A DNA stretch of 38,072 nucleotides from Candidatus Eisenbacteria bacterium (GTDB taxonomy: Bacteria; Eisenbacteria; RBG-16-71-46). Position 1 is the stretch's first letter. Each line of letters begins with the position of its first letter. The notes under the pieces were generated by a model that ran no database searches, was not told where the DNA came from, and saw only the letters and a list, made by a program, of their open reading frames with translations. The stretch is from NCBI GenBank assembly GCA_035712145.1, contig DASTBI010000153.1:1-38072 (forward strand), written 5' to 3'. Both the position numbers and the translations under genes were made by a program. Below are positions 16,608-25,206 of this stretch, one piece after another.

Positions 16608-17782
16608 TGATGGACCGGCGGCGCTTCCTGGTGCGCAGCCTCGGCGCCGCCATGGCGATGGCGCTTCCCCGCTGGACGCGCGGGCAGAGCTCGCCTTCGG
16701 ACTCGACGGTGAGTGGGAGGGAACCGATGGTCACCCTCGCCGTCGGTGGAGACACCACGCTCGGCTACAACCTCCAGGACCACTTCGATCGCAAGCTCGG
16801 CGAAGGACTCACGAAGGACGAGCTGTGGCCGTACTACTTCGGCGGCATCGGACGCAATTGGGGACGCGATGGAGTGGACATCGCGTTGGTCAATCTCGAG
16901 TGCCCTTTCACCGAGCGCGGCAAGAAGCTCCCGAAGAACTTCAACTTCCGGGCACGTCCCGAGCTGGTGCGGATTCTCAAGGCAGGCTGGGTGGATGTCG
17001 TCTCGCTGGCCAACAATCACACCGCGGACTGGGGAAAAGAGGGCATCCGCGACACGATCGACACGCTGAGACGCGCCGACATCGATTACTTCGGCGCGGG
17101 CATGAATCTCAAGGAAGCGCGCCGGCCCGTCATTCTCCAGCGCTGGGGGTTCAAGGTCGGTTTCCTCGGCTATTACTTCCAGGCCGAGCCCGACATGCTC
17201 GAGCCCAAGGAGGTCTACGCGACCCGGAAGGGAGCGGGCGTGGCGGGATGTTACAAGGACCTCGACTGCATCCGCGCCATGGTCCGCGAAGACGTGGCGG
17301 CGCTCGTCAAGAGAGTCGATCATGCCATCCCCTATTTTCACTGGGGCCATGAGGGGTCGTACGCGGTGAGGGACTATCAGATCGAGCTGGCCCACCTATG
17401 CGTCGACCTGGGGTGCAAGGCGGTTTTCGGAGCGCATCCGCATCGCCTGCAAGGCATCGAAGTCTATCGCGGGGCTCCCATCTTCTATTCGCTCGGGAAC
17501 TTCGTGTATGGGGGCATCAAGGAACCCAAGGACACCTTGACCATGCTCGCTCGCGTCGATCTGGCCCGTGACGCGGTCAAAGCCAGCGTTGTCCCGGTCC
17601 AGTTCACGCGCTGGCCCGAGGAGCCGTTTCGCCCATTCGTGCTCGAAGGCGCAGCCGGAGATGAAGCGCTCGCGCGGATCGCTGCATACTCCGCTTCGTT
17701 CCCCGCCACATTGCCGCAGCTCGAGCCCCATCGTGGGCGCGCGACGTTCGCACCGAGCGACTCGCTGGGGATCGCGCGATGA
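16607..17782 (+). CDS. CapA-like (PGA_cap) metallophosphatase-fold protein with Tat signal
   Basis: 391 residues. MMDRRRFLVRSLGAAMAMALP has a twin-arginine motif and short hydrophobic stretch, so export in folded form by Tat is likely. The domain matches the CapA/PgsA family (LAVGGDTTLG; ALVNLECPFT; SLANNHTADWG; PYFHWGHEG; VFGAHPHRLQGIE; IFYSLGNFVYGG). The Asp, Asn and His residues of these motifs form the calcineurin-like metal site. Family members act in poly-gamma-glutamate handling, but many free-standing homologues have unknown substrates, and no capBC genes are nearby. ATG at 16607 or 16610; both overlap the glcF stop. Its own stop overlaps the kinase start (ATGA at 17779). Confidence 0.88.
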   Translation: MMDRRRFLVRSLGAAMAMALPRWTRGQSSPSDSTVSGREPMVTLAVGGDTTLGYNLQDHFDRKLGEGLTKDELWPYYFGGIGRNWGRDGVDIALVNLECPFTERGKKLPKNFNFRARPELVRILKAGWVDVVSLANNHTADWGKEGIRDTIDTLRRADIDYFGAGMNLKEARRPVILQRWGFKVGFLGYYFQAEPDMLEPKEVYATRKGAGVAGCYKDLDCIRAMVREDVAALVKRVDHAIPYFHWGHEGSYAVRDYQIELAHLCVDLGCKAVFGAHPHRLQGIEVYRGAPIFYSLGNFVYGGIKEPKDTLTMLARVDLARDAVKASVVPVQFTRWPEEPFRPFVLEGAAGDEALARIAAYSASFPATLPQLEPHRGRATFAPSDSLGIAR

Positions 17783-20001
17783 TCGGCAGGACGCTGGCGC
17801 GCTATCGCATCGAGGAACAGCTCGGGCAGGGCGGGATGGGTGTGGTCTATCGCGCCCACGATCCCCACCTCGAGCGCGACGTGGCGCTCAAGGTGCTGCC
17901 CGAAGGCACGGTCGACGCCGACAGCCGCGCGCGCTTCCGCCTCGAAGCGCTCGCGCTCTCCCGTCTGAGCCACCCCGGCATCGGCACCGCGTTCGACTTC
18001 GACCATCAGGACGGCGTGGACTTCCTGGTCATGGAGTTCGTGCCGGGCACCACACTGGCCGCGCGGCTCGCGACCAGCGCGCTCGAAGAAGCCGAAGTGC
18101 TCGACATCGGTCTTCAGATCGCCGAGGCGCTCGACGCGGCGCATGAGCAAGGCATCGTGCACCGCGATCTGAAGCCGGCGAACGTCATGGTGACGCCGCG
18201 CGGTCGCGCCAAGGTCCTCGACTTCGGCCTCGCCAAGCTTCGTGCCGAGCGGGCTCCCGCGCTGACCGGACCACAGACCATGCTGGGGACGCTTGGCTAC
18301 ATGGCGCCGGAGCAGCTGCTCGGCACCGAGGTCGACGCGCGCGCCGACATGTTCGCCTTCGGCGCGCTGCTCTACGAGATGGCGCTCGGGCGCCCGCCGT
18401 TCGGTCATCCTGGAAGCGTGTCCGTCGTTGCCGAGGTGCTCAACCGCCCGGTGACCCCGCTTCGCCAGAAACGCCCGCTGCTCTCGCGCGAGCTCGAGGC
18501 CCTGACGCTCCGCTGCCTGGAGAAGGATCCGGCGCGGCGGCCGAGCGCGCGGGAAGCGGCGCAGGAGATACGGAGGATTCGCGCGCGTGATGAGGCGCCG
18601 AGCGCGCCGCTGCGCTCCCGGATCGAGTCGATCGCGGTGCTGCCGCTCGAGAACCTGTCACGCGACGCCGATCAGGAGTACTTCGCCGACGGCATGACCG
18701 AGGCCTTGATCTCCGACCTCTCGAAGATCCGCGCGCTGCGCGTGATCTCGAGGACCTCCGCCATGCGATTCAAGGGGGTTCGCCAGCCGCTGCCCGACAT
18801 CGCGCGCGAGCTGGGCGTCGACGCGATCGTCGAAGGCTCCGTGTTGCGCGCCGGCAACCGGGTGAGAATCACGGCGCAGCTCATCGAGGCCGCCACCGAT
18901 CGCCACCTGTGGGCCGAGCGCTACGAGCGCGATGTCGCCGATGTGCTCGGCATCCAGAGCGAGGTGGCGCAGGCCATCGCCGGCGAGATCCAGGTGCAGC
19001 TTTCGCATCAGGAGCGGTCGCACTTCGGCCAGGCGCGCCGCGTGAATCCGCAGGCGCACGAGGACTACCTCAAGGGGCGACACCTGTGGAACCAGCGAAC
19101 CGTCAGCGCGCTGGAGCGCGCGCTGGAGCTGTTCGAGCGCGCCATCGCCCGCGATCCTTCGTATGCGCCGGCCTTCTCGGGCCTGGCCGATTGCCACAAT
19201 CTGCTCGCCGACAACAACACGTATCCACCCGAAGTGGCCCTGCCGCGCGCCAAGGCCGCCGCGCTCAAGGCCATCGAGCTGGACCCCAACCTGGCCGAGG
19301 CGCACACGTCGCTCGCGGCCACGAGGTTCGAGGGCGACTGGGACTATTCCGGAGCCGAGCAGGAATACCGGTTGGCCATCGACCTGGACCGTGGATACGC
19401 GACCGCCCACCAGTGGTACGCCAACCTGCTGACCGCGCTCGGGCGCATGGACGAGGCCGTGGAGCACGCGCTGGAAGCGGTGCGACGCGACCCGCTCTCG
19501 TTCATTCTCTACTCCAATGCGGGCGACGCTCTCTACTACGCGCGCCGCTACGACGAGGCGCTCGAGATCTATCACCGTGGCATCGAGCTGGCGCCTGAAT
19601 TCGGGCAGACCCGCATGGACCTGGCGCGCACGCTCGAGCTGCAGGGGCGATACGACGACGCGATCAAGTCCTACCTGCGCGGCATTGATCTCATGCGCCG
19701 CGATCCGGCGCGCTCGTCCGGCCTGGCGTGCGTCTATGCCGCATCGGGGAGGGAGGACGAGGCACGGCGCATCCTGGCCGCGCTGAAGGACTGGGCGCAA
19801 TCGTCCTTCGTGCCGCCCTACGCGATCGCCTCGGTCCACGCTCGTCTCGGAGAGCACGATGCCGCACTGTCGGAGCTCGAGCGCGGATTCGAGGTGCGAG
19901 ACCGCGCCATGGTCTATCTCAACGTGAACCCACGTTTCGATGCATTGCGCGGCGAGCCTCGCTTCGGCGAGCTGGTGCGCCGCATGCGTCTCGCTCCTTG
20001 A
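17779..20001 (+). CDS. Serine/threonine protein kinase with TolB-like domain and TPRs
   Basis: 740 residues, soluble. The kinase domain (about 9-272) has all catalytic elements: LGQGGMGVVY loop (16-24), K38, E56, HRDLKPAN (H128-N135), DFG (148-150) and APEQ. It is followed by a TolB/FlgO-like domain (about 280-410; IAVLPLENLSRDADQEYFAD, then GVDAIVEGSVLRAGNRVRI). Then TPR repeats occupy about 425-740 (for example AYAPAFSGLADCHNLL, ALEIYHRGIELAPEFGQ). There is no membrane segment. This architecture is common in Acidobacteriota, Gemmatimonadota and relatives and is thought to couple phosphorylation to protein scaffolding; targets are unknown. The ATGA overlap with the CapA-like gene implies translational coupling. 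Confidence 0.93.
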   Translation: MIGRTLARYRIEEQLGQGGMGVVYRAHDPHLERDVALKVLPEGTVDADSRARFRLEALALSRLSHPGIGTAFDFDHQDGVDFLVMEFVPGTTLAARLATSALEEAEVLDIGLQIAEALDAAHEQGIVHRDLKPANVMVTPRGRAKVLDFGLAKLRAERAPALTGPQTMLGTLGYMAPEQLLGTEVDARADMFAFGALLYEMALGRPPFGHPGSVSVVAEVLNRPVTPLRQKRPLLSRELEALTLRCLEKDPARRPSAREAAQEIRRIRARDEAPSAPLRSRIESIAVLPLENLSRDADQEYFADGMTEALISDLSKIRALRVISRTSAMRFKGVRQPLPDIARELGVDAIVEGSVLRAGNRVRITAQLIEAATDRHLWAERYERDVADVLGIQSEVAQAIAGEIQVQLSHQERSHFGQARRVNPQAHEDYLKGRHLWNQRTVSALERALELFERAIARDPSYAPAFSGLADCHNLLADNNTYPPEVALPRAKAAALKAIELDPNLAEAHTSLAATRFEGDWDYSGAEQEYRLAIDLDRGYATAHQWYANLLTALGRMDEAVEHALEAVRRDPLSFILYSNAGDALYYARRYDEALEIYHRGIELAPEFGQTRMDLARTLELQGRYDDAIKSYLRGIDLMRRDPARSSGLACVYAASGREDEARRILAALKDWAQSSFVPPYAIASVHARLGEHDAALSELERGFEVRDRAMVYLNVNPRFDALRGEPRFGELVRRMRLAP

Positions 20002-20009
20002 GCGATCGC

Positions 20010-21320
20010 ATGACCGAGCCACGACGGATCCCGGCTCACGCCGTGGCCGCGCTCTTCCTCGAGCGCCAGCACCTCGATCGTCCGCGCGGACGCCGCCTCA
20101 GCGCCAAGAGCCTTACCCAATTCGCCGAGGACACGGGCGGGATCCAGCTCGACACCATCAACGTGGTGGAGCGGGCACATCACCTGACGCTGTGGAGCCG
20201 CTTCGATGTCTACGACCGGAAGGCATTCGACCGCCTCGGCTACGGCCGCCGTTTGCTCTACGAGTACTGGGCGCACGCCGCCTGCCTGGTCCCGGTCTCC
20301 GACGTGCCGATGTGGCGGCACGTCATGGACTCGCTGCGCTGGAGCTCCCGGGGCGAGTCCTGGCAGCGATGGCTCAAGACCAACGCTCGCATCCTGGACG
20401 AAGTGGAGAGCGCAATCCGCGAGCGTGGTCCATTGGCGAGCGCGGACTTCGAGGACGTGAAGAAGAAGAAGCGTGGCGGATGGTGGGACCGGAAGCCCGC
20501 GACGCACGCGCTGGATTACCTGTGGATGAGCGGCCGGACTGCGGTCCATTCGCGGGTGAACTTTCAGAAACGCTTCGATCTCCTGGAGCGCGTCATGCCG
20601 AACGGCGGGTCCCGCGAGCTGCCCGAGGAAGCGGCGTTCTGGCGCTGGCATCTGCGGCGCTCGCTGCACGCGATGGGTGCGGCGACCCAGGCGGATCTGC
20701 GCATGTACCTGACCTTCCCGCGGGGGCCCGAGCACCGGCGCGCGGCGCTCGCCGAGGCCCTGGGTGAAGGCGAAGTCGTCGAGGTGGCGGTCGATACCGG
20801 GGGGAAGCCGGCCCGTTGGTTCGCGCTCGCGAAGGACCTGAAGGCGCTGGATCGCGCGGGGGCCCGCCGTGCCCCATCACGTGGAACCGCCCTGTTGTCG
20901 CCGTTCGACTCGCTGCTCTGGCACCGTGACCGAGTGCGGCGGCTGTTCGGCTACGACTACACGATCGAGGTCTACGTGCCGGCGCCGAAGCGTCGCCACG
21001 GTTATTACTCGCTGCCCATATTCCACGACGGACACATCATCGGCCGCCTCGACCCCAAGGCGCACCGGGCCGAGCGCCGGCTCGAGCTCAAGTCGGTCCA
21101 CTTCGAGCCCTGGTTCGCGGCGAAGAAGACCCCGCCGGGGCCGCTGAAGGCGAAGCTCGACCGTGCGGCGGCGCTCGCCGGGACGGCGGAGGCGATCGTC
21201 TCGCTCGCCCGCTTCGTGGGCGCGGATGACATCACGGTGGGGCGCGTGTTTCCCGCTTCGCTCGGACCGGCGCTGCGGCGTGAGCTGGCGGAGAACATCT
21301 CCACGACGTCCGCTTCCTAG
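20010..21320 (+). CDS. YcaQ/AlkX-type winged-helix DNA glycosylase
   Basis: 436-residue member of the HTH_42 family, monofunctional glycosylases that remove alkylated bases and unhook interstrand crosslinks. The diagnostic Gln-x-Asp motif is Q46-L-D48 in GGIQLDTINVVERAHH, the QxD form of the YcaQ/AlkX branch. Further family segments are YWAHAACLVP, DYLWMSGRTAVHSR, LLSPFDSLLWHRDRVRRLFG and HGYYSLPIFHDGHIIGRLDPK. ATG at 20010 lies eight bases after the kinase stop and gives the usual family N-terminus. It overlaps the convergent membrane-protein gene by four bases (21317-21320). Confidence 0.9.
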   Translation: MTEPRRIPAHAVAALFLERQHLDRPRGRRLSAKSLTQFAEDTGGIQLDTINVVERAHHLTLWSRFDVYDRKAFDRLGYGRRLLYEYWAHAACLVPVSDVPMWRHVMDSLRWSSRGESWQRWLKTNARILDEVESAIRERGPLASADFEDVKKKKRGGWWDRKPATHALDYLWMSGRTAVHSRVNFQKRFDLLERVMPNGGSRELPEEAAFWRWHLRRSLHAMGAATQADLRMYLTFPRGPEHRRAALAEALGEGEVVEVAVDTGGKPARWFALAKDLKALDRAGARRAPSRGTALLSPFDSLLWHRDRVRRLFGYDYTIEVYVPAPKRRHGYYSLPIFHDGHIIGRLDPKAHRAERRLELKSVHFEPWFAAKKTPPGPLKAKLDRAAALAGTAEAIVSLARFVGADDITVGRVFPASLGPALRRELAENISTTSAS

Positions 21321-22132
21321 CCACGACCGGCGCTCCTGACCGGCGCCGCGAGCAAGAGAGCGACGTAGAGCACACTTGCGAGCACCACGATCCCGACGAT
21401 CGCGGCAGCCGGGAGCGCGACCGGAAAGTCCCTCCGTGCGGACAGCGCGAAAAAGGCCAGTATTCCGATCCCCATCGTGGCCGAGAACACGAGCATGGGG
21501 ACGAGCAGAACCAGTCCCCAAGGGTGCTGCCTGCGCCCCAGCACACCCACCATGATCATGCCCGGGAGCAGGAACGCGAGATCCAGCACATGGACTGGAT
21601 TCGTCCAAAGTCCGGTTTCGACCAGCGTCGCGGGAACCCTGGCGGAGAGAGCGTGCGGCACGATCTCCGACAACCAGAGAAGGCTGAACATGACGCCGAT
21701 CAGGATCAGCAGCAAGCCGGCGCCCCTGCGATGCGGGTGTTCCCGCAATGGCGCGGTCGTCCGCTCCAGATCGAGGTTCACCAGAGTGCCTGCCATCGCG
21801 TAAAAGGACGTTCCGAGGACCGCGACATATGCGAGAAACCATCGGTTGAAGTGAACCGCGAAGGCGTAGATGGCGAACGCATAGATGAGATAGAGCAGGC
21901 AGCCCAGCCACACGAAGAGCGGGAGAACGCGATCGCGCCGCAGGAGAACCACGCTCCACGAGAGAACGCCGGCCACGAGCAGATTGGCGCAGTCCTGGCC
22001 AACAGCTTGAACGGCCCAAGCCGGAGTTTCGCGTGCGTAGGCATCGGATCCGAGGATGCCGGCGAGACTCGTCACGGCGGCCAGCAAGGCAGCGACGATC
22101 GAGAGCGCGAGAAAGGTGCGCGACACGCTCAT
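21317..22132 (-). CDS. Membrane protein of unknown function, downstream of the selenoprotein gene
   Basis: 271 residues with about eight hydrophobic segments (for example FLALSIVAALLAAVTSLAG, GAGLLLILIGVMFSLLW, AAIVGIVVLASVLYVALLLA). I do not recognise a named family. Its ATG at 22132 overlaps the selenoprotein stop as ATGA, so it is translationally coupled to that gene. A charged loop DLERTTAPLREHPHRRG separates the two halves. No cofactor or transport motif is evident; its value lies in its tight link to the selenoprotein. Confidence 0.75.
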   Translation of the reverse strand: MSVSRTFLALSIVAALLAAVTSLAGILGSDAYARETPAWAVQAVGQDCANLLVAGVLSWSVVLLRRDRVLPLFVWLGCLLYLIYAFAIYAFAVHFNRWFLAYVAVLGTSFYAMAGTLVNLDLERTTAPLREHPHRRGAGLLLILIGVMFSLLWLSEIVPHALSARVPATLVETGLWTNPVHVLDLAFLLPGMIMVGVLGRRQHPWGLVLLVPMLVFSATMGIGILAFFALSARRDFPVALPAAAIVGIVVLASVLYVALLLAAPVRSAGRG

Positions 22133-23010
22133 GCCGGGATCCGGCCGCTGTAGAGCTTGGGGATGAGCCAGGGTTCTTTGAGCAAGAGCGCGGCGATGGG
22201 AGACGGTGGAACCTCCTTCGAGGCGTTGCGGGCTCGAGCAACGCTTTCGGGCCAGACGAACGGAAGCTCGACGTAATGATCGGGCCCGCTCGCGCTCTCG
22301 AGCAGCTCGAGCGTGGCACGCAGCACCGCGCGCTGCCCTTCCGCGTCATGCGGCCGTCCGAGCGGCCGGCTCAACGGGTAGCTGATGCCGGCAAGCCGCG
22401 GCACGCCCACCTTGCGCGTCAGATCCGGCATCCAGGACAGCGTGACCGTCGCGATTCCACTGGCCTCGATCCGGCGCTGGACCAGTCCGACGGACCGGGA
22501 GCAGAAGGGTCAGACGGGCACGAGGACGGCCGCGTCGACGTCTTCGCGATGCATGGCCGCGGCGATGGCAGGGGCCGTCTTCTCCACCACCTCGGTGGGG
22601 TCGAGGATGTACCCCATGGTCGAGTAGTGCGTCGGTGCTGGCCGCCCCACCACGCCTTCGTTTGCCAGCTCGGCCAGACGTCGCATCGGCAGCACGACGT
22701 CGAGATCGGCCTCGCCGAACTTCGGATCGATGTGAAGGTGGTAGATGCGGATGTCCTTCTCGGTCGTGCCCAGCGAGATCTTCCGGAAGCTCGGATCGCC
22801 CCACCATGGATTCCGCCTCTCGCCCTCCTGATCGAACGGGCGGTCGTCGTTGCGCGCGATCCCGGCCGTGGAGACGAGAGCGACCGTGCAGTCTCGCAGT
22901 GGCTTCGAGAGCGGCGTGAAGGGAATCACGCCGGGCTCCTGGCGCGCGGCCCACGCCTTCATGATCTGCCGCGTGGCGAAATCGACGTATTTGTAGGAGT
23001 CGATCGCCAC
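22129..23010 (-). CDS. Selenoprotein, GrdB-like (glycine/sarcosine/betaine reductase B family), in-frame UGA
   Basis: 293 residues if the TGA at 22510-22512 is read as selenocysteine (U167). The reading frame is open from 23010 through that TGA to 22129 and both sides look like one GrdB/PrdB-family protein. The N-terminal part has CTVALVSTAGIARNDDRPFD, then HLHIDPKFGEADLDVVLPM and HYSTMGYILDPTE. The Cys/Sec centre is VLVPV-U-PFC (U167-x-x-C170), followed by SVGLVQRRIEASGIATV and KVGVPRLAGISYPLSRPLG. A hairpin with a GU loop directly follows the UGA. GTG at 23010 is set by GAGGTGA just upstream. The family reduces C-N or C-S bonds; the substrate here is unknown. No glycine reductase subunits are nearby. 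Confidence 0.85.
22476..22502 (-). promoter_or_regulatory. Candidate bacterial SECIS hairpin
   Basis: On the mRNA, counting the U of UGA as 1, bases 15-21 pair with 25-31 (7 bp, one G-U) around the loop G22-U23-C24. An outer GCU/AGC helix closes at 11-13 and 35-37 across an asymmetric internal loop. E. coli fdhF has its critical loop G-U at 23-24, so position and apical GU fit a bacterial SECIS. Confidence 0.65.
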
Positions 23011-23014
23011 GAGA

Positions 23015-23518
23015 TCACCTCGAAGCGCTCGAAACGCTCGGAACGCTCGCCGCGCCACGCGGCGCGAGAAACGGAGCGGTGACGGCGAGGGCTCCCCAGA
23101 CGAGCGCGATGCCCAGGTACTCCGTGAGCTCGAACGGTCCGATGGCGTTCACGACTTTGTCGTAGGTCATGGCCGACACCAACGCGACCGTGTTGCCGAG
23201 GAGCAGTGCCCACCACGCCCAGCCATCGCCCCGCCGAAAGGCGGTGACGGCGATGAGGCTCCCCATCAGCCCCAGGGCCACGTTGTACATGCCGTACGTC
23301 CGGAAGAGCACTTCCATGTACGCGGCGGCCATGGGGGCGGTCCTCATCAGCTCCGCCCATGACTCTCTGGAGAAGCCCTCGTAACCGGCAGGAAGAATCG
23401 ATTTGCCGCCAGGCCCGATCAGACGATCGAGGAACGCGGCCGCCATCAGGCCCCAGGCGAAGAGGCCCACATTGACGATCAGGATCAGGATCGTCGCGAC
23501 ACGGCGGCGACCTTCCAT
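23015..23518 (-). CDS. Four-helix membrane protein upstream of the selenoprotein gene
   Basis: 167 residues with four hydrophobic segments (ILILIVNVGLFAWGLMAA near the N-terminus, then MYNVALGLMGSLIAVTAF, WWALLLGNTVALVSAM, YLGIALVWGALAVTAPFL). The long first periplasmic loop contains GPGGKSILPAGYEGFSRESW. The plan resembles small DoxX-like or DUF4345-like membrane proteins, but I cannot assign a family with certainty. It ends five bases before the selenoprotein start and is the first of three coupled genes on the minus strand. Confidence 0.72.
   Translation of the reverse strand: MEGRRRVATILILIVNVGLFAWGLMAAAFLDRLIGPGGKSILPAGYEGFSRESWAELMRTAPMAAAYMEVLFRTYGMYNVALGLMGSLIAVTAFRRGDGWAWWALLLGNTVALVSAMTYDKVVNAIGPFELTEYLGIALVWGALAVTAPFLAPRGAASVPSVSSASR
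23018..23021 (-). promoter_or_regulatory. Ribosome site that fixes the selenoprotein GTG start
   Basis: GAGG at 23021-23018 (minus strand) lies seven bases before GTG 23010 and inside the last codons of the upstream membrane-protein gene, whose TGA is at 23017-23015. Coupled translation is likely. Confidence 0.6.
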
Positions 23519-23571
23519 GAACGCGAGCCTTGCCCACGATCAGGGCCGGCAGCTATGGGACTCTTGGATAC

Positions 23572-23991
23572 CTACCGAGTCCGCTTGCTGCGTCCAGCCT
23601 TCGGCTTGCTCTTGCCCTCGAGATTGAGCATCACGGCCGCGCGGACGAGTGCTTTCAGGGCCGCCTCATCGATCTTCTCGCCTTCGTGGATGTCGATGGC
23701 GCGGCGGACGTTTCCCTCGAGGCTGGAGTTGAAGAGGCGGGAAGGATCCTTCAGCGCCGCTCCCTTGGCGAAGGTCATCTTGACGGCGTTCTTGTACGTC
23801 TCCCCCGTGCACACGATGCCGTCGTGAGACCAGACCGGGATCCCCCACTTCCACTCCTCGACGATGTCGGGATCCGCGGCGTGGATGATCTTCCGCACTC
23901 TTGCGAGCGTCTTCCCGCGCCACCCTCCCAGCTCCTCGATCCTCTCGTCGATCAAGGCCGACGCGGATTCCACAGGGACGGACTTCTTCAT
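23572..23991 (-). CDS. DUF1801 (YdhG-like) protein
   Basis: 139 residues, soluble. ATG at 23991 has a GGAGGT ribosome site. The core matches the DUF1801/YdhG fold: LARVRKIIHAADPDIVEEW, then KWGIPVWSHDGIVCTGETYKN and VKMTFAKGAALKDPSRLF. The C-terminus is Lys/Arg-rich (GKSKPKAGRSKRTR). Homologues related to frataxin-like folds are widespread with no settled role. It sits in the minus-strand run that leads into the selenoprotein operon, 54 bases upstream of the first coupled gene. Confidence 0.85.
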   Translation of the reverse strand: MKKSVPVESASALIDERIEELGGWRGKTLARVRKIIHAADPDIVEEWKWGIPVWSHDGIVCTGETYKNAVKMTFAKGAALKDPSRLFNSSLEGNVRRAIDIHEGEKIDEAALKALVRAAVMLNLEGKSKPKAGRSKRTR

Positions 23992-24010
23992 GTGCACCTC
24001 CACCGTGCGT

Positions 24011-24238
24011 TCAATTCGCGCGCCAGCCGCTGCGCCACCTGGTGGCATACGGGAGCACGAACATGTAGAGACCGGTCAACAGGAGCAGAGCCAGTGGAAA
24101 CAACGGCGAGTAGGTGATCCAGGGAGGTGGCATCTTCCCACCGCCCTGGCCCAGGGCAATGAAGTTCGCGATGACGGTCACCGTGAAGATGATCGAAAGC
24201 CAGCGGTGGATCTTCCGAACCCACTTGCTGAGGCTCAT
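24011..24238 (-). CDS. Small two-helix membrane protein
   Basis: 75 residues with a GGAGGT ribosome site before ATG 24238. Two hydrophobic segments (WLSIIFTVTVIANFIALG and LFPLALLLLTGLYMFVLPY) are joined by a Pro-rich loop (GKMPPPWITYSP). The opening WVRKIHRWLSIIFTVT resembles the first helix of PepSY-associated membrane proteins, but the protein is too short to assign. It precedes the DUF1801 gene by 19 bases. Confidence 0.72.
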   Translation of the reverse strand: MSLSKWVRKIHRWLSIIFTVTVIANFIALGQGGGKMPPPWITYSPLFPLALLLLTGLYMFVLPYATRWRSGWRAN

Positions 24239-24314
24239 GGAACCTCCTCGAGTCAGACGCCGTCATGCTTCGCCGGTCCGTCGCTGCCAGCCGTCGAACC
24301 GGGACCCCTGGGGC

Positions 24315-25100
24315 TCAGCGCTCCATCAGCTGCTTGTAGATGATCTCGTAGGCATGAGGTTCCACGCCGAGATCGCCGTGGAATGGACGATCGAGGGCCA
24401 GGACCAGGAAGATCACGAGGCCGATGAATCCCGCCAGCAAGCTGACCTGGACGTGGTGAACGTGTGAGTCGTGAACCGGGAAGTAGTACGCCGAGACGAG
24501 GCTGATCAAGGCGCCCAGAACGATCACCAGCCACATGACTCCCGGGAGCGCTCTGTCCACCGAGTCGATCCGCATGTTGCGGACCTGGATCATCTCGTTG
24601 TAGGCGGCAATCGCATTGAGCGCGAGAACTTTCTGCGCCTCGGTCGTCGGCTCGAACCTCATGAGCGTCGACTGGAAGCGGTTCATGTACATGACCCCTT
24701 CCACCGGGATCTTCCCTCGTCGCAGAAGCGGCCATGCCGAATGGATGACCTGGTACGTGTACGCACGGAGGTGCAGGCGCAGCTCGGTGCTCGCCGGCTC
24801 TGGATACTCGCTCACGTTGCGGTAGAGAACCGCCAGCGACGTCGCTTCGTGCTTGGTGATCTCCTTGACCCTCTGGTGGATCTCGAAGACATGCACCGCG
24901 ATCAGCGCCGTCGCGAGCCCGTAGAACACCATGATCGAAGCCAGCACCGCGGCGAGGAAATCCCCATCGCCTTCGCCGAACTTCAGGCGTGGAAGCCGGT
25001 GCTTGCGGAACCAGTGGAGGCCGAGATTCCCCACCAGGACCAGCCCGCCGATCACGAGGGGACCGGACAGGAGCAGAGGCAGATCGAACAGGAAGCTCAT
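24315..25100 (-). CDS. DUF4239 membrane protein (bestrophin-like)
   Basis: 261 residues. Two N-terminal hydrophobic segments (about 8-28 and 48-70) are followed by a long helical cytosolic or periplasmic domain (RVKEITKHEATSLAVLYRNV, LRAYTYQVIHSAWPLL) and two C-terminal membrane segments (VMWLVIVLGALISLVSAYYF, VSLLAGFIGLVIFLVLALD). This two-plus-two arrangement with the HEATSLAVLYRNV motif is typical of DUF4239. Function unknown, sometimes compared to bestrophin channels. It is the most upstream gene of the minus-strand run and diverges from the MarR gene. Confidence 0.85.
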   Translation of the reverse strand: MSFLFDLPLLLSGPLVIGGLVLVGNLGLHWFRKHRLPRLKFGEGDGDFLAAVLASIMVFYGLATALIAVHVFEIHQRVKEITKHEATSLAVLYRNVSEYPEPASTELRLHLRAYTYQVIHSAWPLLRRGKIPVEGVMYMNRFQSTLMRFEPTTEAQKVLALNAIAAYNEMIQVRNMRIDSVDRALPGVMWLVIVLGALISLVSAYYFPVHDSHVHHVQVSLLAGFIGLVIFLVLALDRPFHGDLGVEPHAYEIIYKQLMER

Positions 25101-25206
25101 GGGAGGGTCTCCTGGAGGGGCTCGATGTCTCGATGAGCGCGCCGCATTATAGGAAGGCGCGATCCGGTGTCGAGCGACGCATCCGAGCCGGCGGCATCCA
25201 TTTTGA

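Noticed and set aside
22510-22512. TGA as a true stop, with the gene broken or pseudogenised
   Set aside because: The frame stays open and family-like on both sides, the TGA sits exactly at the redox motif, and a hairpin follows at SECIS distance. Sequencing error for a Cys codon remains possible.
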